From NCBI RefSeq assembly GCF_026210795.1, contig NC_089441.1, positions 930,001 through 994,000 on the forward strand: DNA of 64,000 nucleotides, in the 5' to 3' direction. Within the stretch, counting starts at the first letter, position 1; each line of letters begins with the position of its first letter. A program made the position numbers and the translations under genes. This document shows positions 10,245 through 21,944 of the stretch, in pieces. Origin of the DNA: Rhizophagus irregularis. Taxonomy: Eukaryota > Glomeromycota > Glomeromycetes > Glomerales > Glomeraceae. The notes under the pieces are model-generated. The model was given only the letters and a program-made list of their open reading frames with translations, was not told the DNA's origin and made no database searches.

Positions 10245-12960
10245 TTGTTTGGTAGTTAATAGGGATATTCTTTCATATATAGTAAAGTTGTTTAAGTATT
10301 CCTGTTACATTTATATATTTATGTTTATATATATAAAGTATTAAACATTCTTTATTTGATATAGTTTTGTTTAATACTGATTATAGAATATATGTAAAGT
10401 TATTTACTTATTTTAAATAAAGTTATTGTGATTATTAGGAAATTTTTTATTATTTTTATCAAACAAAAAATCCGAAATCACTGATATAAACAAGCATGAA
10501 TTTTTTATCCTAAATTTGGTATTTGAGACGTAATAATTTATGCATATTATACTTATTATATATGTCATTATACGTACTTTATTTGTGATTTACCAATCAG
10601 TGTTATTTTTATACACACAGCGTACATTACTCTTATATAATAGACCAGGATGGATTGATTTAATATCAATAAATCTTCTATAATATATAAATAATTAATT
10701 TATTTTAGAAATTATAAAGAAACTTTAATTATTTAGATACACATTTATAATATTCATTTTTATAAGTTATTACTTAATCAATATTTCTTTATAAAATAAT
10801 TAAATAATTAACGCCAATAAATAATTCCAGATTTTTTGTTCGTGAATATGTTTATAAAATTGGTTTCTCCTTTCAATGAAGGCGAAGTGTTGCTACATTT
10901 TTTTACATTGTGCCATTTTTTAAATTTACAATTGAAAAGTAGAATTACATTAGATTAATAATTTGGAAATACGAAATTCATATTTTTTTTTAAAAAAAAA
11001 AGATAAAATAAAACAAAATAAAATAGTGTTAATAAAACTTTGTACTGGTGTAAAGAAATCCTTCCTTAATTTATTAGATTCACAGCCACAAGTAAATAAT
11101 ACAAACACCTTTATGCTAAATAATAAGCATTTTGAATTTCAAAAGTGAATTAGTATCATGCAACTAAAATATTTACTATCAATGTAAATAAAGAATATTT
11201 TCCTCTGTTATTAATATTAATAAACAGAATTCTTTTAAAAAACTAGGAAACGGAAACAGTTATTAATGTTATTTATTTTATTTCGAAGAGAGGAATAACC
11301 AATGAAAAAAACATAATAGAAATTAACAACTACAAGTAGCGAAAAATCAATCTATTATGGTTATCAATCCCGCATAGCAAGACCTCACCCTCCGTGCGGC
11401 ACTACTCTAACAGTAAAACTACGTTACTGATAAAGACCAGAAAAAAAGAAAGGAAAAAAAATAAGAACTCTATCTAAAAAAAAGAAATAAAATTAATAAT
11501 ATATCAGTAGCTATTGTTAGAGGTTATGAACTTTGTCCGTTGGGCTTATATAGAAAATAAAATATTATTAAAAATGTAAGAATGAAAAATAGATAAATCA
11601 TTATCTAGAGTCGATAACCATGGCAGGTTATGAAGGAAATTTGATGAAGTTAGGTAAATCCATAATATATTACTCTCGGTATGTCATTTTGAGTCGTTGA
11701 GAGGGCATCGGTAGCCATTAATTGTATTGAGATTATTAAAATCGGATTGGTGTACTCGTCTATATGAGTCACGTGGCTAATTCTTATGATAGTTACTAAA
11801 TGATTTTTTTGTGATGTCATGGTCTCGTTTGAATTGTTTCCATGATATTGCTCTTTGCTTCCAGATTTTAGGAAACGGAAACAGTTGTAAGTCCAGAGCG
11901 AAAAAAGATTAAATAGGATGATATCACGTGAAGAGACAGAGAAATTCACGTGATCGACCATTTTTCATAGTGCCTACGCAATTAACGCAAAACCAGAAGC
12001 AGAACCACAAGATTCTTATAAGATGACTTTGTTTGATTATAATATTGATATTTATTGCTTTGGATCCTATATTTATAAATTTGTCCAAATAAAAAATTTC
12101 TTGATAAATCTCAATAATGAATTTATTCCTAAGTCCTAACCTGGAGCGAGAAATTTTAGAATAATTAGTATTTTTTTTTATATCTCCCAAATTTTTGGTT
12201 TACTAATTTTTTTAAATTTTCGCTAAACATTTTTTTTTTTACAAAAACCATTTATTAAAATTATGAAATTCATTTGCTAAGTATATAAAGTTATGCACTT
12301 GGAAGGTTTTAAAAATTAGTTATTTAAAAATTTATTGACACCTATTCAAAACCAAAATTTTTTTAATTATTAATTTTTAATAACTAGTAATAATGATACA
12401 AAAAGAGAAACTTGACAATGACAAATGAATAAGAGGGAGAAAATGTGCTAATAAATTGATGAAATAATGGAATAGAAAAATGGTATATGAATAATGAAAA
12501 GAATAACCAGAAACAAAGAGAGATGAGAAGAAGAAAAACGAAAGAAGTTAAAAAAAATGGAGATGAAAAAAAAATGAAAAATAGAAAATGAAAAATTAAG
12601 AAGTACCAAGTAAATAATGGAAGCCAATAAAGATTAAAGATGAGACTACAAAGATTAGGGAAATAACCACATAATTTTAAGATCAGTTATAAAGTTTTAG
12701 AGTAAAAAAGAGAAATCCATAAATTAAAAAACAAATTATAGTTAGTAAAAAATGAAAAAAGCAAAGATGAAAGCAAAAAAAAAGAAAAGAAAAAAATGGC
12801 CTACTTTTGACGCAAAACCAGAAAACTTAGAGATCTAAAAATAAAAAGAAAGAGAGAAATTAGAAACGAAAAAAAAAATGTAAATAATGAAGAAAAAAAA
12901 GAAACAATATACAGTACCTTTGATGCAAAACTGGTATTTATTATCACTCAACATTTCTCT
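10245..12960. other. Intergenic AT-rich stretch with dispersed repeats
   Basis: No gene is supported. The stretch contains a GC-richer island at 11374-11404 (GCATAGCAAGACC...CCGTGCGGC), a short copy of the repeat head CTAGGAAACGGAAACAG at ~11244, the fuller dispersed repeat at ~11866, and purine-rich low-complexity DNA at about 12400-12900 (mostly A and G). Open frames at 10963, 11650 and 11924 look accidental. Confidence 0.55.
11866..11983. repeat. Dispersed short repeat with TCACGTGA inverted pair (copy 1)
   Basis: It shares an ordered set of blocks with 26809-26925: GGAAACGG(A)AAC, then GTTGTAAGTCC(A/G)GAGCG, then ATCACGTG, then GACAGAGAAATTCACGTGATC, then TTTCATAGTGC. The two CACGTG palindromes can pair to form a hairpin. 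No ORF is present, so it is a short nonautonomous or regulatory repeat. Confidence 0.6.
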
Positions 12961-12989
12961 TAGACCTTATCCCCATATTAACATTCTAC

Positions 12990-13320
12990 GTATTTCATTT
13001 TCATCTATGATCACTAATATCATGTTATCTCTGTTCTTCAATAACTTTTTACCTTATTATTTATTTCTCTTGATTTATCTTTTATTTCTTGAAACTTTTT
13101 AATAAATCCTTTAACTAATATATCCTTCTCCTCATATCCCAAATTCCATAATCTCATTATCTCTTCTTCTGTAACTTTTCATCCTGATTCATTGACATGT
13201 TTCAATAATTCTCTTATTATTTCATTCATATAAGATTCCTCTTCTCTATCAATACTATTACTCTCATCACCATCATTATGTCCTGGTACTATTCCAATAT
13301 AACAACCCACCAAAATCTAG
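12990..13320 (-). pseudogene. Decayed gag N-terminal fragment
   Basis: Read on the minus strand, a broken frame gives helical segments such as EEEIMRLWNLGYEEKDIL and NEIIRELLKHVNESG, interrupted by stop codons. The pattern of a basic helix, then TEEEI-RLWNLGY, then D-IL--F-KKF-EIK matches the repeated helical modules in the N-terminal part of the gag at 47002 (for example DKDIQRMWDLRI and LLRLISMGYTDGEIL). The best reading is an old relic of a related, not identical, element. Similarity was judged by eye, so borders are approximate. Confidence 0.45.
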
Positions 13321-16300
13321 TGAATCTTTCTCTCAAATTTTTTACATTTATCTTATAACCATAATTAAGGCTTTCTAATTCCATTAAAACATTTTCTTCC
13401 AAATTTTCTTGTTATGAAAATGCAAACATTTCTTGTCGTTAAGAGATTATTTTCAGTTATATTTTATCAAATAAATATTTTTCTCAACATCACATTATAT
13501 GCTTAAACAAAATTATTATATAGCCAAAAGAATCAACTCACACTGTAAGACAATGGGATATTTGTGAAACTGATACATATAGTATATAGCCCTTCAATTT
13601 GTTCTGGGCTAATAAAGTTTAAACATAATAATTTTTGTAAACATCCTTTGTGAAAATATTTTTATATGTAATTCTTTTGATATAAAAATATAAAAAAATA
13701 TTAGGATTTATTAAAACTATATCTGATATTGTTTATCATTATGTAGAATCATGAATAGACAATTATTTTGATTACTTTTTCTTTAATAAAACATATAAAC
13801 TACAATAATTCTACTTCTTTATAGGACTGGAATTGATTTAAGATTAACCATTTCTCAAATTTTGATTCTAAGGTTCAATTTTAATCATTTCTAATTGATT
13901 GCACGCTATTGAAATTTGTAGCAGAGCAATTTCAATGATCACACATTTAACATTTAAATCATTAGTTTTTATATTTTGCATTAAAATAAAATATTTATTG
14001 CATGGATAACAGCTAGTAAGTTAATAATTCTGGTCAGATTTAGATCTATAACAAAAATTTTGTATAATGATACTTTAAATTGTTTATCTGAGTCGTGATT
14101 TAGAATTTCGTAATTTGGGCCAACACTATACAAATTCAAATTATAAGTCAGTAAAAATTAACCAATTTATACAACTAGTTTAAAAAATATATTTTTACAT
14201 AAGTAAGTTATATCAGTGTTATTTAGAATACTATTAGGAATTTTAAGAAACAGTAAATCAAGATATAATAATTATGAAATATTGTAGCAGTAGCACAGAA
14301 AATTTGTTAAAAAATATATTCAAATTTCATAGTGATCAAGTGAAAATGAAATAATACAATATAATTAATATAACTCATTACAAATAGTTTCATTGTAAAA
14401 ATTGGTAACTTAATTTAATACCAAATGTGAAATAATGAATAATATTCTGTAAAGTTAGGTAATGGAAAATTAGTAATCAGGATTTGTAATTATTCATCTT
14501 ATTGTAAATATTAATAATTATACCCCATTATTATTTTATTGAAAGGAGGAATATGATGATGCAATTATTCATCTTATTGTATATTAATAATTATGACTCA
14601 TTTTTTCAAGAATTCCTCTAGGAAATTTCTTCATATTACCAGTGATTGTAAATCTCTGCATTTACTTATCATAAGAAAGAAAAAATTATTAATAGTGTGC
14701 TAAAATTTTATTTAATGGTAAAGAAGACATAGCCAATTCCTCCTTTAGAATCAGCAGACTTTATCAATAACAAAGTAGGATGTTATTTGCTTGAGTTGGT
14801 TATCAAGTGAACAAGAGAAATAAAAAAAACAAAAGAAAAAAGAAAAAAAGGGAACAAAAAAATAAAAATAAAAATAAAATAAAAATGAAAAAGCAGGTAA
14901 TTTCATAAGAATTACCCACTTTGCTCACCCTTACCCAACCCAAACAAATAAATCCAGTACCCTCCTAAGTAAAATTTGTGAACTCCCCGACTCAATGAGT
15001 TATCCGTTCTAATTTTAGCTTAGGAAGTTACCCACTTTGCAAATAAAAAAAATACACACCTCTTTTAAAGTCTCTTGAGCCATTTTACACTCATCTAGAA
15101 AACTGGTAATGCACCATTCAGAGAACTTTCATCTGTTGTCCAGTGTTTCAATACAAAATAGTGCTATAATTGATAAATAAAAAAAGGAATAAATATGATC
15201 CAATGATAAGAAGTCAGATAACAAATATAAAGTATAAGTATGAACATAAAAAAAAAATTTTCATGTTTTTAATACTTGATACGCACTCTTTTCAAGAACT
15301 CCTCTAAGAAATAAGTTTATAAAACAACTGAAAACTGCACAAATAATATGTGGAGTGTTTTATGTGCACCTACATCTTCATTTTATCCTATCACTCTATA
15401 ATAAAAAAAATGATTTTTTTAATATTGATTCAAGTATAAAAATAATAAAGTAATAAATATTTACTATTAGTTTTGCTGAAAATATCAGCAAAAATTTTGG
15501 TCAGACATCACTTCGTCCCTACGTGACATCTTTGTTTGTTAGGCTTCTTCAGATAGCATCTGCTAATAGCTTGAAGTCTCTCTGTTGTAAAGTAAATAAT
15601 ATAAATATTATTAGATATCTAATATGAAAAATGTTAAAACTATCATCAGCAGAATATTTTCCTTTGTCACCTTACCACAAATGTACAGTATATTGAGAGT
15701 GATGCTTAGTTGCTGCCCTGGAAGACTTATTGGTGAGAGTTTCAAAAAAAAAAATGAACGTGTAGAGAATTTGATATAAAGTTTAGAAAATGTGAAAAAT
15801 GTAAAAAAATGAATCATTTTTCATAGAAAAGAGTGAAATATTGTTGTACCGTGTAGAAAATTCATTATAAAGTTAGAAAATTTATCATATTGTAAAAAAA
15901 ACCAAAATATTTTGTTATAAAGTATAGAAAAGAGTAAAATGTACTGTAAGAAAAAAAAAATCTTACTTACAGGAAAGGAAAGGTAAAGTATTTATATTTT
16001 TTTTGAGATATTTTACATAATATGAGTAGTTTTTCCAACGAAATTAATTAGTTATGACTCATTAACTTATGAGTAATAATTAATATTATAACTAAATATT
16101 TCCCATAGTGTCTCGCGTAATATAAATTTACCTTTCCATAATATCAAGATTCTTGAAGAGTTGTGTATATTAGTAAGCTTCAGGTCTAATATTGATTAGA
16201 AAAAAAAGTATGCGACAATAACGAATTTTGAAGTTACGTAAGTTAGTGGTAGGTTATAGCCAAAGTATAAAAAATCGTGACATAATCAAATATGATTATT

Positions 16301-19300
16301 ACTAGTTGAGTTAAAAAATTTTTACTTTACGTGCACATGATTTGATGGCTTGTATCGTGTGACGTAACAATCGTAACATAAAGTATATAGCCGCTATTAA
16401 TTGTAATATTATATTGTTTTACTGATAAATTTGATAAATTTCAACTGATTTTACAATAAAGGGAATTTCATCCTCAGATGATAAAATACATTACTCTTAA
16501 AATTTCATTATGATATCATCGAAAAAGAGTTTATATTGTTATTACATTTTGCTTAATCTTATTATCAATCTCCAACTAGTTATTCTACGATAAATTAATT
16601 TAACTCTCAAATGCTTTCCAAAACTTTTTGTCCAAATGAAATGCATCATCATATTTAAGCATCACTTTTATCGCTCCTCTTCCCTTCTTGTCTATCATAC
16701 GTAGGAGAAATCTGATTAACGTTCAATACGAAAATCACATAACAAATCGGATATTTTATTAATTTTTATTTAATTGAGCGGTCATTATGATGCTGACATT
16801 TGAGAACGTTAAAGTTGATAAATGGTTGAAGGTAATTTGTGATGCGATTGGTTTAACGGAATTATAATTAAAGCAAAAAAACCAAATATTTTTGATAATC
16901 ACTAGATCCGAGTTATAAATCTATATTACTCATTTGATATATATTACTAATATCAGTCATACGAATACTCATGCAAAAAAAATTACTCATGACGAACTCT
17001 TTTTTTAGGCGTCTCTCTGGAGTTTGCTTTCTCTCTTCAATTAAATAATCTTGAACATGGTATCTTCACCCGATAGGACTTCTTTTCTTTAGGTCTTCTT
17101 TTTATTAGGTCTTCTCTCCATTTCCTTTTTTACATCTTCTTTTAGATATGTAGGTGGGAGTGTGGGTTGTGTCTCTTTCCCTTTTCCCTTCTTTTTTCAT
17201 TTCCCCTTTCCCCTTTCCCCTTCGTTTTCCCTTTCCCTTTCATCCCCACCTTATTCTTAACAATATTAACAGAAATTTATTACTATCCCTGATATTAGGT
17301 GAGTTATTGTGTTCAATTGAGCTTTAATTGCAATTAAGGCTTTTTTACGATTTAGTTCATGGGTCTGCTCACGTATATATATGTCTAAGGTTTTCCAAAT
17401 ATATCTATTTGTCGGGATTCTTTGTGAGTCTAGATGAAATCTGGTATATATGCCTGAGTAAGCGTGGATGAGCGTTCTGATATCAGCCTAGTAATTCAAT
17501 AACTCATTTATCTGAGTGATCATAGGATAACCTTTTTATTTCTATTTATAGATCATTATTGGTTATTTAATTATCTCTAAGTTATTATCATCAAGACCAG
17601 GTAGAAACCCAAAAAATTCTTATATATAGGTGAAGTTAGCTTTAGTTTTTATAATCTATCTTAATTAAATTTTTATTTTTTAAATTTTTTTTGTAATTAA
17701 TTACTAACTTAATTATTATGCAAAAATTTTTTTTTTGAATCAATATAATATGTAACTTAAAAAAAATTAGTTAATATTATATTAATATTTTACAAAATTA
17801 TTATTTTTATAAAAAAATCAATACATTTAATTGTTCAAATATTTTTCCTAAGTTGGTTACAAGTTTAAGATTGACGTAATATAAATAATAAGAAATTATA
17901 AAATTTTATAATTAATTAATAAGCCAAAATATTTGTAGTATTTTCATAATAAAAAAAGTTTTTTTTCGAAAATGTTTTTTCAATTTTTATTGGTAATTAT
18001 TTTTTCACAATTTCTTAATTAATCCGAATTTCATTCTACACTCAAACGTCAATAATAAAAAAAGGTAAAATGATATATTGTGGAAAAGATTTGAAAAGTT
18101 AGTTGATTAACTGTCATCATATGTTAGCAAATTCATAACAAACCGGTATCTTATGGAAAAGTTTGTGGTCACGAAAATAATTTGATTAATATTAACCAAA
18201 AACGATCCTGAAGATTTTAATATAGTCCTAAATAAGTGCGACGGTTGCGATTTGAACAATGAATATATTAGAAAGGCCGAAAAAAAACCGTAATATAAAA
18301 AATTATTTGCATATTTAAATTTAAATAAATTGTATGTGTTTAATTAAGAATCTTATTTTTAAAAAATAATAATAATAATAAATAATAATAATTTTCACTA
18401 TTAATCAGAAGTCAGAACTATAAACTATAATAAATATTTATATATAGTAATTACAAAATGTGAAATTCCTTAAAATTTGTCCGTGTCAAAGTCTACGCGT
18501 AAAAGTAAACATTATTTTTCATATAAAAAATGTACTTTCGCATAAATCATGACTTCATTAAGTATTACAATTTAATTATTTACAACGACACAAATTATAA
18601 TGTTTCTCTTTTTTTAACAGGCGTAATCCCAATTTCATTTCAGATTCTTTAAAAAAGTCATGATCCGACGTTATATACTTTAATTAATAAATAATATTAT
18701 TCATTGTTTCCATAGATTGAATGTTACTTGTTTCAACAGATGCAATATTTTCTAGAAAAAAAATCTTTCAATGTCTCAACTCTCAAGTCTTGAGAACCAA
18801 TCTTTTTAAAAGATATGTATTATATATATTATATTTTATTTAAGCTGAAAAATTGAATTATTATTATAAAATATTTTTATTTTGTGAAAGTAACGCTTAT
18901 TACATATCTATAATAAAAAATTTTTTTCGTTTAAATTAAAAATATTTTTTTTTCATTTGTAAAATTAAATAGTAATGCTTAATGTTTAATATAACAATCA
19001 TCAAATTTTTTTATATTTAGAGCCCGTGAATAGCGGCATCTTTATATAATTCAATTCTTTATTTTCGTCAGTAAACTGGTTAATAATCAAATAAATTTAG
19101 CGCTGGAGAATTTTAGTAGATAAAATTATTATTTTTTTGCCCTTTAAAATCGTGAACATATTGTATTGGAAAGAAATAAAAGAAAATCTTATGATAAATG
19201 AACCAATATTTTTCTGAAGTGATACTGCAGATACGATTGCAGTTTCTGTTTTATGAAAGAAAATATACGATTTTTTTAACCCCACTTCAAAAAAATAATT

Positions 19301-20480
19301 CCGAATTAATTGAAGTTTTTGATAACCAATTTTTAAAAAAAATTGAGATTTTTTTTTATCAAATTTTTTTTTATCAAGATTCAAGATTTTATTTCCTTTA
19401 AGAAACAAATCTTTGTAACTGATTAATGATAGGAGAAATGATTCTGTAGTGATATTGATATTACGCAATTTAGTTTTTTTAATTTGATGGTAGTTTTGTA
19501 GTTATTAGTTTCCAGATCTAATTAATACATTAGAAAATTAGGAATAGATCGATGCAATAAATGTGATTCACGATCAATATACCCCTATAAATATTAGTCA
19601 TGACTCATTAACTTTTTTTTTACTTTTTTTAACTTTTTTTAACTTTTTTTTTAAAAAAAAGATATTTTTTTTCATCAAGATTCAAGATTTTATGAGTCAT
19701 TATTTCCTTTATGAAACAATATAGTAAAATATATAAACAAATCTTGATCTTGTAATTTTGATCATCATCGAAGTTCCAAATCTCTGCGATCTGCTACCGA
19801 TCCTCAAGGATCTAATACGTACTAATACGTAAGTACTTGATAAAATTCTGGCTCGGTCACATTATGTTTTAACCAGCGATTACTTTTGACATTCGAAATC
19901 AATAATGACTTAGATTTACGGCAAAAAATGCCTGATTTGGTACTTTTCGACCGAATACATAAGTACTTGATAGATATCATTTAAATACTAAATGTTCTAA
20001 AACATCATTATTAATTAATTAATTATTCTATACTAATATAATATAATCTTGCCCATTTCTGTTGAACCACACACAGTGACACACTACAATCTTAGATTGT
20101 AACTTTTCACGTATTCTTCAGGAATAGTTGGAATAGTTATAGATAATTTGTCACTCTGTTTGTTTTGTTGATGAATATTTAATGGATGATATTGGGAAAT
20201 AGGTATTGTTCGTACATTTTGATGAATTTCAGTTGGACTTTCATATATTGAATTATCAATTATTTCAATAGAGATAGATATTCTACAATGAAATTTTTTT
20301 ATTCATTTTTTTATTTCAACTATTTTTTTTTATATTCTTAATTTTATTTTCGTCTCCCTGATAAATTAAACAAAATCAAAAAAATCAATATACATATATG
20401 GAGGGACCGCTACTACGGATTGCATAGATCAGTTTCGACTTGCCATTTTTTTTAAAAAAACTGTTTTAAACCATTTATTA
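13321..20480. other. Gene-poor AT desert with small repeats
   Basis: I see no supportable gene in these 7 kb. Noted structure: a ~70-bp-spaced direct repeat around 14490 and 14561 (AATTATTCATCTTATTGTA); the block TTACCCACTTTGC twice (14926 and 15027); a degenerate ~80-bp repeat at 15755-15950; a CCCTTT-rich pyrimidine tract at 17190-17250; A/T homopolymer runs throughout; and antisense-like short frames at 15611 and 19097 without motifs. Confidence 0.5.
17140..17255. repeat. CCCTTT pyrimidine-rich tract
   Basis: An almost pure pyrimidine stretch on the plus strand with repeats of TTTCCC and TTTCCCC. It follows two TTAGGTCTTCT copies at about 17089 and 17104. Long polypyrimidine tracts of this kind can adopt triplex structures; function here is unknown. 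Confidence 0.6.
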
Positions 20481-21040
20481 AAATCTTTTTCAAAAGTCTT
20501 GAAGATGCTCTTAGCTTATGACACTTTACTGGACTTGGACATGTAAGTTAGTTATTTTTTTTTAGGAACGTTTCTAACGTTCTTTCATTTTTTTTTCTTT
20601 GGGCTGCACTTGGACGCATCTTGGATATCTGGATTTGTAAGTGTAAGCGAAGAAAGAGGTACTTTTTCTTGTTTCTAACGTCTCTTCAATTTTTTTTCTC
20701 TAGAACGCCCCCTGGACTGCTGGCGTGAATTTCAGTTAGTATTTAAGGCCTATTTATCTAAAGGTGAGTATGTTTGGAGATGGTGAGAAGTTTTTTTGTA
20801 GGTCCCTCCTTTGGATTTTAAATATAATTTTGGTATGTATTTATAAAAACGCGTGTGTGCTTTCTTTACTATTTAAGAAAGTTACTAACATTCTTTCAAT
20901 TCTTTGTAAATTGTAGGTGCATCTCTAATTTTAAATATGGAGTAAGTTATGTATTAGAAGATGTGAATGGTTTTGTTTTTATTTATTCAAGTATATTTAC
21001 TAAATAATAATTTTATGTAGGTTGGTGGGTATGTAATATT
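20481..21040 (+). other. Cluster of consensus introns without coding exons
   Basis: A chain of good fungal splice signals: donors at 20543 (GTAAGT), 20637 (GTAAGT), 20764 (GTGAGT), 20833 (GTATGT) and 20942 (GTAAGT); acceptors ending at 20703, 20801, 20916 and 21020. Branch motifs lie in place: TTTCTAACG 20672-20680 and TTACTAACA 20882-20890. The implied exons are short (60, 31 and 25 bp), locally GC-richer, and hold stops in the frames checked. The first intron has TTTGG where an AG acceptor would be expected after its branch site (~20572). It may be a spliced noncoding transcript or the decayed remains of a gene. Confidence 0.4.
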
Positions 21041-21386
21041 TAGAGAAGGGTTAATTTTTTTTTATTATTCTTTAACTATAGTATGTCTTTAAATGTCAGT
21101 TACATATTTTATAACTTTAAATATAAATTTTCACGGCCACTTAAACGAAAGTCTACAATATATTTCATGAGTACATCCAAATGTAATTATAATTTTCTTT
21201 GTATTTATTATACTGAAGTTCTTCATCAAGTAATATTTAATAATGAAAAAAAGGGACTCATAATAATATGAACCATACAACTAATGTAAATATATTTACT
21301 AATTTAAAAAAGGGTTTAACGAACTAAATGTAATTATATTTTTACTAATTTAAAAACGGGTTATTGTATATAAAAATGTAATTATA

Positions 21387-21944
21387 TTAAGATGACGTGT
21401 TATCTACTTGATTGCTAAGAAAGTTTGTAAGAATAGTTCGCGCAATTTTGGTACCAAAAGTACCAAAACTATCCAAGCCTAATTCCGTTTTAATTTTATC
21501 ATGATACAATATTTCCAAGGATTCGTGTCTTGGTTCATCATCAGGCGACTTTTTAATAGTTACCAAATATGACGTAAAAAAGGTATGCTCCTCTCTTGTC
21601 ACGTAAAATTCCATTTGTTTAAGAAAGTTGATAAAATTTTCACCTTTAACTGACTTTCTATTATCTTGAATCATTTGTTGAGCGGGAATTTCACAATTTT
21701 CTAATAATGTGCATGCTTCTTCTACGTTTCTATCTTGAAATTTTATAACTATAGCGTAAATATTAGAGACATCAATCTTGGGAAGAAGACCAAATGTGCT
21801 AAACCCACCGATTCCACGCTCTACCGTATGCTTGTTTCGAAATCGAAATACCGTGCTGTTATCGTCGTCATAATGTTTATAAAGGATCATATTCCCTTCC
21901 AGAAAGCTATCGCAAAACACGTTGATATTATTAATATGATTCAT
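21387..21944 (-). CDS. Hypothetical protein, 185 residues
   Basis: An uninterrupted single-exon frame whose base composition is richer in G and C than the surroundings, which supports real coding. I do not recognise a family. Visible features: an N-terminal half with VFRFRNKHTVERGIGGFSTF and a strand-like IYAIVIKFQD; a central charged region; and a C-terminal ELGLDSFGTFGTKIARTIL, which echoes the earlier GGFSTFG. There is no signal peptide or membrane segment. The first Met is used; an upstream start is blocked by AT-rich noncoding DNA. No neighbour suggests a role. Confidence 0.6.
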   Translation of the reverse strand: MNHINNINVFCDSFLEGNMILYKHYDDDNSTVFRFRNKHTVERGIGGFSTFGLLPKIDVSNIYAIVIKFQDRNVEEACTLLENCEIPAQQMIQDNRKSVKGENFINFLKQMEFYVTREEHTFFTSYLVTIKKSPDDEPRHESLEILYHDKIKTELGLDSFGTFGTKIARTILTNFLSNQVDNTSS

